From Gnetum montanum (taxonomy: Eukaryota > Streptophyta > Gnetopsida > Gnetales > Gnetaceae), in assembly GCA_015680685.1 (NCBI GenBank), contig MNCI01034769.1, positions 215,384 through 279,383 on the forward strand: a stretch of DNA of 64,000 bases. The letters are read 5' to 3'. Of this stretch, positions 1 to 10,545 are shown piece by piece. The number at the start of each line of letters is the position of its first letter. The first letter of the stretch is position 1. The notes under the pieces are model-generated. The model had not been told where the DNA came from and ran no database searches. It saw only the letters and a list, made by a program, of their open reading frames with translations. The position numbers and the translations under genes were made by a program.

Positions 1-1185
1 TATTGGACACTCTGGAGTACGTCTGATATTTATTGTTGAACAATTCAAGCATCGTACTCCACCTCCTGATGGTTTCCAATTCTAAGGACCGGTACCANTA
101 TCTGTTGGTGGTGGCATCCCCCATGACTGTGGGTATTGCCACTACTGGTGTTGTCCAATGGGCTACGGAGGCGTTCCACTTGGATAATACGTTAAGGGTT
201 GGTGGAACTGCCTTGGGTTACCTTGTGGATAAGGTAACCTTCGGGGTGTTTGCCGTTGATTAAGTTTTGAATTTAATGCATACACCCCAGACTCCTGCAG
301 ATGTGATATAATTGGACAACATCCCTTAGNACCATGATCATCTCTTTCATGACGTCTGTGATGTCTACGTGGTGGTTCCCTATTCTCCCTACGTCCTTGC
401 CCTTGCCCTAACTCCTCTCGACCTTCCTGTCGAGGTATTTCATCTCTTTTACCTTTACTCTCCGCATTATGCTGATGGTGGCTGCACCCAAATGTGGAAG
501 GAGAGGGTGAATGATGAGATGAAGGAGAAGAAGAAGGGGATCCATCACCATGGCGATGTTTCTTACCTTCTCTTCAGCTGCTTCGGCCTTGATCGTTGTA
601 ACGATCCAAGTGTCCGTCCTTAGTGTGAGTGATTGTTCCTGCCGTGAACAGTTGGTGCTCACGGGGATTAGAGCCTATAGCATGTACAGTTGATCGAAGG
701 CCCTGATGCCTTATCTCTTCACCAGAGTGAGGGGGAGGAACATCATTTTCTAAGAAACCCATTGTGAGGGGTTCCTCGTCTCCTATTTCACTAATGACAT
801 GGGGGACCTTGCCCTTCAATAATGAATGTTGGCTCTCCTGCCTTTCATCCCGAATATGTTGGGCATTTGTAGGATGATAATCCCTCATGTCATAATCTTC
901 TGCAACGTATTCAGCGAAATGATCTTGCATGCCAATCTGTACCAAGGCACAGAAAAGCATGCGAGAGATTGCTCGATCCGGGGGTAACACAATGTTACCT
1001 TGCAGATCTCTCCACCGCAGCTGTTCATCCTGATGGAGAATAAAAGTAAAGTTGGGAATATACTCATCGAGATGAGTATAAACTATCTTATACTGTTTAG
1101 AACTTGGCTGATTTGGGTTATGCGTATGATTCTGACTGTCTTCTGTGTTGTCCTTAGGTGAGTTGATTTTGTGAGAAGAAGCCAT
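1..1185 (-). pseudogene. Athila-like retrotransposon gag remnant, 3' end outside window
   Basis: Reading the minus strand from ATG at 1185, a 203-codon open stretch begins MASSHKINSPKDN and stops with TGA at about 574. The same frame then continues through a Ser/Pro/His-rich, basic segment to position 1, with only two further stops (both TAG). The distal part contains KGCCPIISHLQ and LPYPQGNPRQF, which match the plus-strand gag at 50.8-52.4 kb (KGCCSILSNL, LPYPQGN), so both belong to one gag family. A tRNA-Asp-type primer site and an LTR lie directly upstream on the minus strand, which places this as the first gene of an Athila-like Ty3/gypsy element. No capsid major-homology region or zinc knuckle was recognised here. 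The stops fit CAG or CGA to TAG or TGA transitions. An n interrupts codons near 98 and 330. Family assignment is inference from the primer site and the related copy. Confidence 0.6.
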
Positions 1186-1670
1186 TTCTAATGGTGTGCT
1201 AATTTTTATTGATTAACCCGAAGGTTCGTTGAGGATCACAACGATGTGAGTGATATCCCTTATGTTCAATTGGTGAAAAAACACTTAGTCCCCGACAACG
1301 GTGCCAATGATGAGTGGCGAGGTACCCCTACACTCAACCATACGAATACGANATATACTCATCGGGATGAGTATATGTGACTTTGGATTGTTGAGGACAT
1401 GGTTGATTGCGGTTATGCGTATGATCCTGACTTTCTCCTGTATTGTCCTTAGGTGAGTTGATTTCGTGAGAAGAAGCCATTTCAATTGGTGTGCAATTTT
1501 CACCGTTATTTAATGTTCTTGATTAACTGATTAACCCTAAGGTTCGTTTTAAGCTCACAACGATGTGAGTGATATCCCTTATGTTCAATTGGTGAAAAAA
1601 CACTTAGTCCCCGGCAACGGCACCAATGATGAGTGGCGAGGTACCCCTACACTCAACCATACGAATACGA
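1060..1670 (-). repeat. Direct duplication of the LTR end, primer site and gag start
   Basis: 1060-1351 and 1353-1670 are two copies of the same stretch (gag start, leader, PBS, first bases of the LTR) that differ by scattered substitutions and a short indel. The first copy ends at an n at 1352 right after the first ~44 bp of LTR sequence. Either the element carries a tandem duplication, or two reads from different copies were joined here. The second copy has its own ATG near 1480 in the MASSHKINSPKDN frame. Confidence 0.75.
1603..1625 (-). other. Primer-binding site (tRNA-Asp type), Athila-like element
   Basis: On the minus strand the sequence one base inside the LTR reads TGGTGCCGTTGCCGGGGAC. 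This is the primer-site type known from Athila elements (complement of the tRNA-Asp 3' end; family knowledge from memory). A second, slightly different copy, with TGGCACCGTTGTCGGGGAC, lies at 1284-1306. Confidence 0.8.
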
Positions 1671-2700
1671 GCGTGCACGCGCGATCCGGTCGAACTCCGC
1701 AGACTAAATGCCTTAACACCACAAGAAACACTTGGGGTTAATCGTTCGTTGTCTTCCCAGGCTTGCTTGTAAGTGTCACGGTGTATGGTTAAGCAAGTCT
1801 GAGGTATGTGATTTTTTTGGTATTTTTCGGTTTATCTTCTATGCTATCAGAGGAAAGGGTTGAGAAACTAAGCTAACTCTAACTAATGTCCTAAGTCTAA
1901 ATTAACTAGCGTCAGCATCCGTTCCCACTTACCGGACACACCCTGAACTATGCAACTGTGGCTTACCAAACGCTAATCGTTACTGGGATCACCACACGTA
2001 ACGCAAGTGCTCGAAGTGGTCGTACTGAGGCACCTATTTAGCTTAAGTGTGATAAGCAGCCGATTCCTTAGCTAGCCGTACACACCCGTGGGTGCTCGTA
2101 ACTAAGTCGTACTTATCACACGTTCTAGCCTAGCGATGAGCAGCCGATTCCTTGACTAGCCATACACACTGAACTACCACTGGGATTACCAAGCGCAGAA
2201 TCCTGGAATACGCTACTAGGTTACCAAGCAGTCAATGCTCGTAGTCAAGTCTTACTCACGCGTTGCGACAAGCAGCCGATTCCTTGATTAGCCGTACACG
2301 TCCGTAGACGCTCGTAATCAAGTCGTACTTGTGCGCACTAGGAAAGCAGTAAATAAACAACAATAAAACCATGTGCTGCAAGGTTTATCCAATCAAGTTT
2401 GTCTTTATTTCCATACACAACTTGGGTTCAGGTTACAAGCTGCTCGAATAAAGAGCCGTTCACTCTAGGACTCCTACTGTGGGCACATGGGAAAAATTCT
2501 AACTCTGGAGTGATCAATCTGCCAGAGCTTCGCTACTTCTAGCCAGGATTGGGAAATAAGGGGAGTGTCACCTCTTATTTATAGATATGGCGGCGGACTG
2601 CGATATCGCGTACGCAATATCGTAGGGAAAGACGTGATATTGCGGCGGCCGCGATATCGCATACGCGATATCGTAGCACAGTGCATGTCGCGTCTCATCA
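1627..2700 (-). mobile_element. LTR of the minus-strand Athila-like element
   Basis: The block starts TGATGAGTGG and ends CGTCTCATCA, so its ends form the inverted pair TGATGA/TCATCA. It is flanked inside by the primer site (1603-1625) and outside by sequence that matches the LTR at 19502-20072, so 2700/2701 is a clean insertion border. Length is 1074 bp. It is much richer in CpG than the rest of the window. Inside are three related subunits with GCAGCCGATTCCTT (about 2055, 2140 and 2272), each followed by a TAGCC(G/A)TACAC segment. Two CpG-rich near-palindromes lie at 2601-2622 and 2652-2673. The matching second LTR and target duplication lie outside the window. Confidence 0.75.
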
Positions 2701-3040
2701 CTTGGGGTTTTCTTCCTTCAGCATCTATCCCCTTAGAGGCAATTCAACACTACCATCATGGTTAGTCATATAACTAGCTAGAAGGGATGGCTAGTCCACT
2801 TCTTGTTGCACTTCACTTGGCTTCTAGGATTTTCCTATACCAGCTCCACCACTCCATGCTGGGCATAACCTCTAAGCTTGAGTATAAATGCCTTAGGTCA
2901 AACTCCCAGAGGTTACCCCAAGAGTCACACCCATTATTACAATGCGCCCTTTTGGGTCTTAATTACAACTACCCTTTCAAGTCTTGTTATAATAACAATA
3001 ACACTTGTTATGAAAAGGCACCATCTTCATTATGTAGTAT
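2701..3040 (-). mobile_element. Truncated 3' LTR of deadenylase-carrying element, copy 1
   Basis: This segment aligns by eye with 19713-20050 (shared words such as GGCTAGTCCACTTCTTG and CAGAGGTTACC/CAAAGGTTACC). Its outer half was displaced by the Athila-like insertion at 2700. The last ~30 bp of the LTR and the first bases of the internal region seen in copy 2 are missing or scrambled around 3035-3060. Confidence 0.65.
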
Positions 3041-3069
3041 CCCTTACGTTTCATTCATCCTCGAATGAG

Positions 3070-4325
3070 TCCATGTTCATTATCTTTTTCTAGCTCCAAT
3101 GCTTCTATTATGATACTGTGCTCTAATAATTTTCCTTGCTTATTCTTATGAATTGATGAAAGTAATTGTAATTCTTCCATAAGTAGTATATGATCAAATG
3201 GTCTTGTTTGGGATGGAAGGGCTTGATTTTGATTCTTACCCACTTCTTCTTTAGAAATTAACTCTAGTAATTTTGTAACTTGGAAGAATAAGACATCATA
3301 CCAAATATAATTCAAAGTCTCAATAAAGAATGTTGTTGATCCATCCTCATTAATCATAGTAGAATAATTGGTAAATTGTGTTTCTTGATGAGTACTATCC
3401 ATCAACATCATCTATCCCTAAATTCTAGGATCTGATTTATCTATTGAAGATTCAAAATAAGTAGAATATGCATTGGCCAATGGAATGGGATGTCGAATTA
3501 ATTAAAACATCGTCTTCAAATCAAGTTCCTCTTCCAAGGATTTCTTTACACATCCATATTTTAAGAATTGATAGATACTACTTCTAAATTTTACATTGAA
3601 ATCTCCATAAAGAATAAATGGAATTAGCTTAGTATAATTTAGGAATAACTTATTCTCAAACTTTCTTCTATTTGCTTAATCAAGAGCACTCCTTGACATA
3701 GTCTAATATCTAAACATGTTGGTTTGGAAATTAAATGTGTGTTAACCACACATAAAGATCTTGCTAATAGATGGAAATTTAGAGTCATTGCCAAGGCTAT
3801 GTGATTTTTCTTAAATGTTGAATGTTCTTTCTTTCCCATCACTTGATGTTTTGGAATTTCAAAAATCATATTTCCTAAACTCCATTCAAATCTTTGTATT
3901 AATTCAAACTTGGATTCTTGATAAAATATTGTGTAACCATCCATGTTGTGATTTTTGCAATAGGCTAATCTATCTGGTTCAAAAGAAGAACTTCCACAAG
4001 AATCTTTTTGCTTATAAATATCTTTGTATCCAATCTTTCCCAAGTTTGGTTGGAATTAGCATAGAAATTCTCATGGAAAGACTTCTTTTAGACATAAACC
4101 ATTATCATCCAATTATTTTAACTCTACTAAGATCCATGGGTATTGATGTTTATGCCAATCCAAAGTCCATGGTGGACATAGCAAATGTTGTTTCTCATTT
4201 GCTAGAGATTTTGCAAGCACGTTGTATCTTACAACTTTCATTCTCATTCCTGGATTTACTTTTGGATCATTTTTCTTCATGGATATCATACATATTGTTG
4301 ACATGAGATTATGATTCTCCATGTT
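3070..4325 (-). pseudogene. Captured CCR4/Angel-type poly(A) deadenylase (EEP domain), copy 1
   Basis: Read on the minus strand from about 4322 to 3070. Segments in order: MKVVRYNVLAKSLA (start of the EEP nuclease fold), CPPWTLDW, LCLKEV (position of the catalytic Glu, here preceded by Lys), IGYKDIYKQK, MDGYTIFYQESKFELI, NHIALAMTL, LCVVNTHLISKP, LCQGVLLIKQIE, IPFILYGDFN (Asp and Asn of the active site), QFTNYS, TLNYIWY, and ALPSQTRPFDHILL (final Asp-His pair). This is the motif order of CCR4-NOT subunit 6/Angel/Nocturnin-type deadenylases, which remove mRNA poly(A) tails in the cytoplasm. It is split over at least three frames by indels and stops, so it is not functional. No intron-like gaps are visible, which suggests capture from spliced mRNA. 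It lies in sense orientation within an LTR element, and copy 2 is at 20.1-21.4 kb. Which plant CCR4 homologue is the donor I cannot say. Confidence 0.75.
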
Positions 4326-4340
4326 ATTTATCTATATGTT

Positions 4341-5530
4341 TGATGGGTTTTATGAGGGTATACACTCTTCTACACTGATAAACTCCTATGTGGTGGGGGG
4401 GTGTGGGTAGGGTAAGCCATTGTGAAAGAGTATAGAGGGCTAGATCTCACCTAGCCTCAGCATAAAGAGGGTGGTAACTCAGCCTTGAGGGATTTTACCT
4501 TCATCCCCATCATTGATCACTCATCCCCTTCACCATTGACACTCTTCCCTCAGCATAAAGGGATTAGCTAGTGTGGAGGGGTTAGCTAGCTAGGATGCAT
4601 GGGGTAAATCTCATGTACCTCCAACTAGAAAGCATGGAGGTGGATCTCACATAGCTCCAATGTGGAAGATTCTCCTCTTAACATAGAAGGTTTCCCTTAG
4701 CGTGGAAGATTTTCCCTTAGCATGAAAATTGAATGCCCCTATCATGAAAGCTTCAGGGTCAAGGTTTCAATGTTGATAGTCTTCCCCTAACATGGAGAGG
4801 TTAGTTAGCATGGAGGAGTTAGCTAGCATGGATTCATGGGGGTGGATCTCACCTATCACACCTAAAAAGTAACAGAAATTTTCAGCCAATTTACAACAAA
4901 AATTAAGGCCAAAACCCTATATAAACCAATCCCAAATACCATTTTCATGTGGGAATCCCTTTGCATGCACACATACTTCGACATTTTTTGGCAAGCATTT
5001 TTTCATTCAAGAGCTTTGAACACACACAAAACCTCTTGAATCCACATCATGGAACCTCCTTTTTGGGCAATTGTTACCTCCATAGCCATTGTTACACCCC
5101 CCTGTAACATCCCCCTTGTAGGTTTGGTGCAAGGACTAGCAAATGTTCAAAAGCATTGGAAGTTGTGAAGCATCTGGATTGTGGAGCAACAGATTCCAAG
5201 CCCCCACAAAAATGAACCCCCCTAATACCCCAAGCACATTTTTGTACACATTTCTCAAACCATTATTTGTTTCTCTTAAATAAAGTTTATAGTTTTGTTT
5301 GTGTGCAAGATAGATTTATTTGTTTCATTTTGGTGCATTTATTTTTTCATATTTGTATTGCATTTTTATTTATTCTATCCTTGTTTTGCATTTTCTAAGT
5401 CCTTGGATGATTTTCTAGATCATCCAGGGCACCTTGAATCCCATTTTTTTAGAGGCCCTATGAATTTAGGCTTAAAGTTGTTGCACTGGGATTTTTGGTT
5501 TTCCAGTGACCAGATTTTGTAGTAACTACA
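4341..5530 (+). repeat. G1 5' LTR
   Basis: It matches 15903-17037 through its length: both begin TGATGGGTTTTAT and end ...CTACA before the primer site or flank. The upstream half consists of short runs of AGCATGGAGG/TTAGCTAGCATGG-like words. Direct CTATATAAACCA near 4917 is the best TATA candidate; the 3' LTR has the same word near 16437. The true 5' terminus may be lost, because in the 3' LTR the polypurine tract lies about 36 bp before the first shared base. Confidence 0.75.
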
Positions 5531-5536
5531 GTTTTA

Positions 5537-5553
5537 TGGAGCTAGAAGGAGGG
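5537..5553 (+). other. G1 primer-binding site, tRNA-Asn-like
   Basis: TGGAGCTAGAAGGAGGG follows the LTR after a 6-nt spacer. It is one base off the primer sites of the Tat-like element (33651) and G2 (57759). The complement ends TTCTAGCGCCA in those copies, which I recall as the 3' end of plant tRNA-Asn; the tRNA identity is from memory. Confidence 0.7.
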
Positions 5554-6398
5554 CCTTTGCATGATTGCTTAGTTAAAATCAATTTTCCCCACAACCAACA
5601 TTACTCTCCTAGCTAAAATTTGCAATTGTTTGATACCAAAAAAGCCTTTGAAGCTATTCATAACTAATGTTTCCACTCACACCACCATAGTAAAATCCTT
5701 AGCATGGAAGTTATAGTGCATGGGTTTGTGATTTTCACAACACCTGCTCTGAATTCCTTGCCCAAAACTAATGTTGGTGTGGTGTGGAAGTTATTCCTCG
5801 TTGGCTACCAAAATTTTCTAATTTTTCAGTGTTGGTGGTTTTCACAAAAAAACTCCCATCCATTTTTCCTAGCAAAGAAAACTAGCAGCCTACTAAAATT
5901 ATGTTTTGGTGGAAAATCCAAGTTTCCAGTTTGGTTCTAAATCCCTCCTTTCATCAATGTTGGCTAGGAAGGTATGAGATCTTCCTATCTCACCCCTTCC
6001 TTTGTTTCCCCCTACTACACCCAGCTAAGTGCAGCTAGGAAGCCCAGCATATGTGAGGTTTGAAACCATATTCCAATCTTTTCATTTTTAGCAAAGGAAT
6101 GTACCTCCCTCACTTAACCCCCACTTATCATTTATAGTAAGTGACTTGTGTTGGCCATTTTTATCATTTTTGGCCTTTCATATAGCTAGGAAGCCTAGCA
6201 TGGGTGGGGTTGATACCACCTTTTACCATCTTTAGTATGGGGGTATACCCCCTTTGACAACCACCTTACTATTTGGAGTAAGTGACCTATTTTTAGCTAT
6301 TGTTTCTTCTTTTAGCTATTTTTAAATTCTACTTATTGGAATTTGCACTTTATTTAACCTTTTACAACCTTGTTTAGTCATTTTAAGAATTTTTTATC
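5554..6398 (+). other. G1 untranslated leader
   Basis: About 845 bp between primer site and gag start. It has no open frame with recognisable coding content. Words such as TAGCTAGGAAGCCTAGCAT recur (about 6025 and 6183), as does ACTTACTATTTGGAGTAAGTGACC-like sequence (about 6120 and 6265), so two units of roughly 150 bp are repeated here. Confidence 0.5.
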
Positions 6399-9300
6399 AT
6401 GTCTTTCAACCGATCAACTGTATTGCTACATAACCTCACAAACATGATATCTAGCCAAGATTTAGCTTGTGTTTATGACCCAAAAGAACCTGCAATCATA
6501 GAACAAAGGCAATCACTTAGGAAAAGGAGCAAGAGCCGATATTTCATAGTTGTTAATGAGGAATTCTACAACTTCCTCCATGCTAAGATTCAAGCTACTC
6601 TATTAATACCATTATCTAAATCTAATTCTAAGCATCAATTTGAAATTATAATTCAAGATGGAAAAGAATACATTCCATCCCCTTATGACCAAATCCCTAT
6701 CATTGACTTCTACATGTAAATGCTTACAAAACTCATAGATATTGATGAGTTTAGTGAGGAAATTAGCTTAGAGGATCATCAATGAGAGGAATATGAGTTT
6801 GAGGCCAAGCAAGAGTTGGACACCTTCATTGAAATTCTTTTCCAAACTTCAACTCCCTAAACAACTAGACCGAACTCCACATCTCTTGCCTCATCGACGG
6901 ACCATGTCCCTTAGTCCAAATCTCCTTCTATCTATCCTATCATTTTTGTTCCACACCCATCATTTCCACACACTAGACACAACACATGTCCCAATCCACT
7001 TCCTTATCCTCATCGATACCCTTTGCCACACAACCTAACTTCATTCACCCAGCCATGGTGATGTCTACCTCACCATCTTTCTTTGACATAGCAATAGGAC
7101 CCTCATTGGAACCCCATGCAACACAAGCATCTCATACATCATTTATCCTCTTTTTTTCTCAAGTTTTGTCATAAACATATTTCTCCTTGTTTAGCCCACC
7201 TATGAACATCATAATCTAGCCTCTTCCTTCAATACCACAACCTATCACAAGGTCACAAGCATCTCAACTACAAGTATCATAACTTCTTCCTTTTCCATAA
7301 ACATAAACACTATATCCCATAGGAATTACCCAAGGCTTGGATCAATCCTTCCAAATGATCAAAGATCTTAATGAAGAGTTGCAAAAAATTAAAGCCAACA
7401 CAACTAAATGGTCAAGGTTCTAGATTTCTAGTAAAATGATCCTATAAGCCCTATCGTGCCTCAAGTAATGTTTTCCATAGGGTTTCCTATTTTAAACTTC
7501 ACCAAATACAATGGTGAAGAGGATCCCAATGCACATCTAGTAACCTTTTGATCTAAGTGCCTCTTCTTGCAACCTTGGCCTCATATAGTATTGAGAATTT
7601 TCCCCATGTCCCTCAAGGGTAAGGCTCTAGATTGGTATCAAACCTTGCCTAGAGGTTCCAACTCTTCCCTTGAGGACTTGATTAACCAATATGTCAACTA
7701 CTTTAGATACAACTTGAAGCTGGATGTCACATTGGATCAATTGATTGAGGTAAGGTAGGGGCCACTTAAACTAGCAAAAAAATTCATTCAAAGGTAAAGC
7801 TCAATACTTAATGAGATTCTAGAGCCTATTACTAAAACTCACCTCTTTGCCATTTAAAAGGAAGCAATAAATGACTTTATCAAGTTAAAGCTATACTACC
7901 TAGGGCCCTAGTCACTAAGCCAAGCCTTCTCACAAATCATGAACATTGAGGAGGTAGCTTAGGCAAGTAGCAACCTGACCTACATGGCCTATAAAAACCA
8001 ACATATGAGAAGGGATAGCAATAGGACTAAATGAAAACATACAATTGTGGATACAATAGCAAAAGAGCCAAAATAGGCAGAGAGGAGGGGATCACCACAA
8101 CACAACACATCCCCTAATTCATCACAACCATCCACTTTCTATGTTCCAAATCAACCAAAATCAAAATTTAGGTAGAAGGATAAGTCTTAGTAAACTAGCT
8201 TTCCTATGAAGCCCTTTGAGCTTCTAAAATTTCTGCTTAAAGATAACTACATACAACATAGGAAACTATCTAAAGTGGCTCGTAAGAGGCATGATCATCT
8301 TTGTGACATAGCTAGAGATCCAACAATAGCTACTGAAGATGATCCTAAGCTACCAAAGTACTTTAGAATAGATATGTATTGAAATTATCATCAAATGGCT
8401 AGTCATAACATCATTTCTTTCCTAACATTAAAGGATGACCTCCAAAAGATGATAGACCATGGAGAGTTGGTAGTAAATGAGCCTAGCTATTCAAGTGATA
8501 ACAACAACTACTTTACTATGACCTCATTCATAGAAGTCAAATAGTCTAACCCCCCTACAGAACCATTTTTCATTAGAGTACCATCATGATCCCAAAGCAT
8601 AAAGCCTAGAGATCCCATCATCATATGGATACCACCTTCTCTGGTTCCTAAGGAGTCTTTCATTACATGTGTTCCCCCTTCAATGGCTTCAAAATTACAA
8701 CATAATGAATGAATTTCTAATCCTTTAAAGCCTAGGGAACCATTCAATATCTAGGTTCCTCCAACTTCAACAAGTAAGACCACAATAATCCATGACCAAA
8801 GACAACCTATTGTGGCAAACAACTTAGAGGTTAGCAAGAAATCATCATCACAACATTGGTGAAAACAACCTATCATCAAACCAAAAAATAAGTCCACTAA
8901 AGGTAATCAACTGAGACCTACACTAAGATCAACTACATCCATGGACAAGGGGCCTAAGGCACATGCATCAAAACCTAAGCCATAAACCTTAGGAAGGTTG
9001 GAGGATGTTAGAACCACCAAGGCTAAAATATCACATGACAAGGAAAAATGTTTCCTTACAACCATGGACCAAGCCAAATGATCCCTCAAGCAAAAGAACA
9101 CATTATAAAACTTGTATGACTTGGTCATGTCTTTTCTGGCTCATAGAGATGCACTAGCTTAGGTGTTAACCTCTATCCTTTTGAACATAGACATGCCAAC
9201 CAACAAAGAATTGATTCACTTTATCATTGAACAAGTTTTACTTAGGGAATATGTGCATCAATCCATGCTAACCTTTTGTGATAATGAAGTGAAAACTGGC

Positions 9301-10074
9301 TCTAAAAATGAAGAAGTGCTATCCATCCCTCTCCTCATCACTATATGTGTTGGTAGATACATAGTTCACTATGTTCATGTGGATGATGGGATAGCCATGA
9401 ATGTCATATCATATTTCATTGTTAATAAACTGGGCCTAACTAAGAATATCCAAGTAACCACTACCTCATCACTCAAGTCATTTAATGACTCACAAGTAGC
9501 ATTGCAAGGTTCAACCTCCTTGGATTTCATAGTTAGTGAGTAATTTCCTACATCTGCAAACTTCCTAGTGGTTGAGGAGACACCTAGCTTCAACTTGATC
9601 CTAGGGAGATTGTGGTTGATAAAGCTTCAGGAAATTTCATCTCCTATATATAAGGAGATTCACTTGTCATACAAGGGTGTAAAAATTATGATCCATGAAG
9701 ATAGTGTGTCATTTCCCTTAGTTAACTATGTCAGCATCAATCAAGGTTTGAAGGTAGAGTTTCAAGAAGAAACTCCTGACACTTAGACTAAGGCCAACAA
9801 TAATGTAATCAACAATGATGCAAATAGAACCAACTCTATAACACGAGACAATCAGTGAAAATTCCTACAACTTGCCATGCTAAACGAGAAAAATGCTAAC
9901 CATAGGATCATGCTAAAAGGATCCCTATATTTTTCAAAGATCAAGAAACAAGTTTATAATAAATGTCTCATCCATTCTTTTGCTAACCATTTATTTACCA
10001 TTACAATGTTATATCATGTTTTAATGTTGGCTTTAGCCTTATGCGTTTTTTTGAGAGCATCCCATACTTACTAG
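6399..10074 (+). pseudogene. G1 gag-protease polyprotein with hydrophobic C-terminus, decayed
   Basis: The reading starts MSFNRSTVLLHN at 6399. The N-terminal ~100 codons (YNFLHAKIQATL, YIPSPYDQIPI) match the start of G2 gag (YNFICVKIQANL, FIPSVYDIIPL). A capsid segment follows at 7560-7760 (ALDWYQTLPRGSNSSLEDL). Next is a region of repeated PFxIxVPP-like motifs (about 8550-8760) and an aspartic protease-like domain at 9330-9720 (VHVDDGIAMNVIS, LILGRLWLIK). The same frame runs past TAG at 9784 to a hydrophobic end (FTITMLYHVLMLALALCVFL) with the final stop at 10072-10074. Many TAG stops stand where G2 has Gln or Trp, and at least one frameshift separates 6399-6719 from later parts. The gag zinc knuckle seen in G2 is destroyed (about 8385-8430). 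The protein would have packaged RNA and processed itself. Confidence 0.75.
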
Positions 10075-10080
10075 AAAACA

Positions 10081-10260
10081 TAAGAATGATGGCCCACTAT
10101 GGCCTTAAATTGGTAATAAGGCCTTCTAAGGCTCCTAAAACTAGTAATATTATGGCTTGCTATGACCTTAAACTATAAATAAGGCCCACTAAGGCCTAAA
10201 AATAATAATATTATGGCCCAATAAGGCCTAAAATTGGCATCCAAATAAGCCTTGAAAGAG
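10081..10260 (+). repeat. CTAAGGCCTTAAACTGG-type repeat cluster 1 (G1)
   Basis: Directly after the gag-protease stop, four imperfect units of about 40-50 bp carry the core ATGGCCCACTAAGGCCT followed by (A)AA(A/T)TTGG or AAACTA. The same module recurs at 13850-13945 and 14600-14720 in G1, and in related form in G2. Confidence 0.7.
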
Positions 10261-10545
10261 CACCAACCATGACCAAGATACACCTCCTACCCTTCACAAT
10301 CATAAAACCTAATCTCCTTTGCCATTTTTGACAGCTACCATTAACATGCATGAACCCTAGACCCTAGTAGGGGATAAAACCTTAGTAAAACTTACTACTT
10401 TGGGCACCCACGCTAGGGTAATGCTACCCAACATGGACCCAACATTAAATAAAAATGGGTAACATTTATACTTATCCTTTGATGCTCATCATGCCCTAGT
10501 TCAATCCCAAAGTAGGCCCACATAGTCTTAAACCCCTCCATTCAT
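10261..10545 (+). other. G1 non-coding spacer
   Basis: Between the first repeat cluster and the hairpin array. I see no open frame, promoter or repeat of note beyond short words shared with the array. Confidence 0.4.

Noticed and set aside
3815-4306. 163-codon plus-strand frame, and its counterpart at 20823-21383
   Set aside because: Opposite strand of the deadenylase remnants; kept open by low-stop composition of the antisense.
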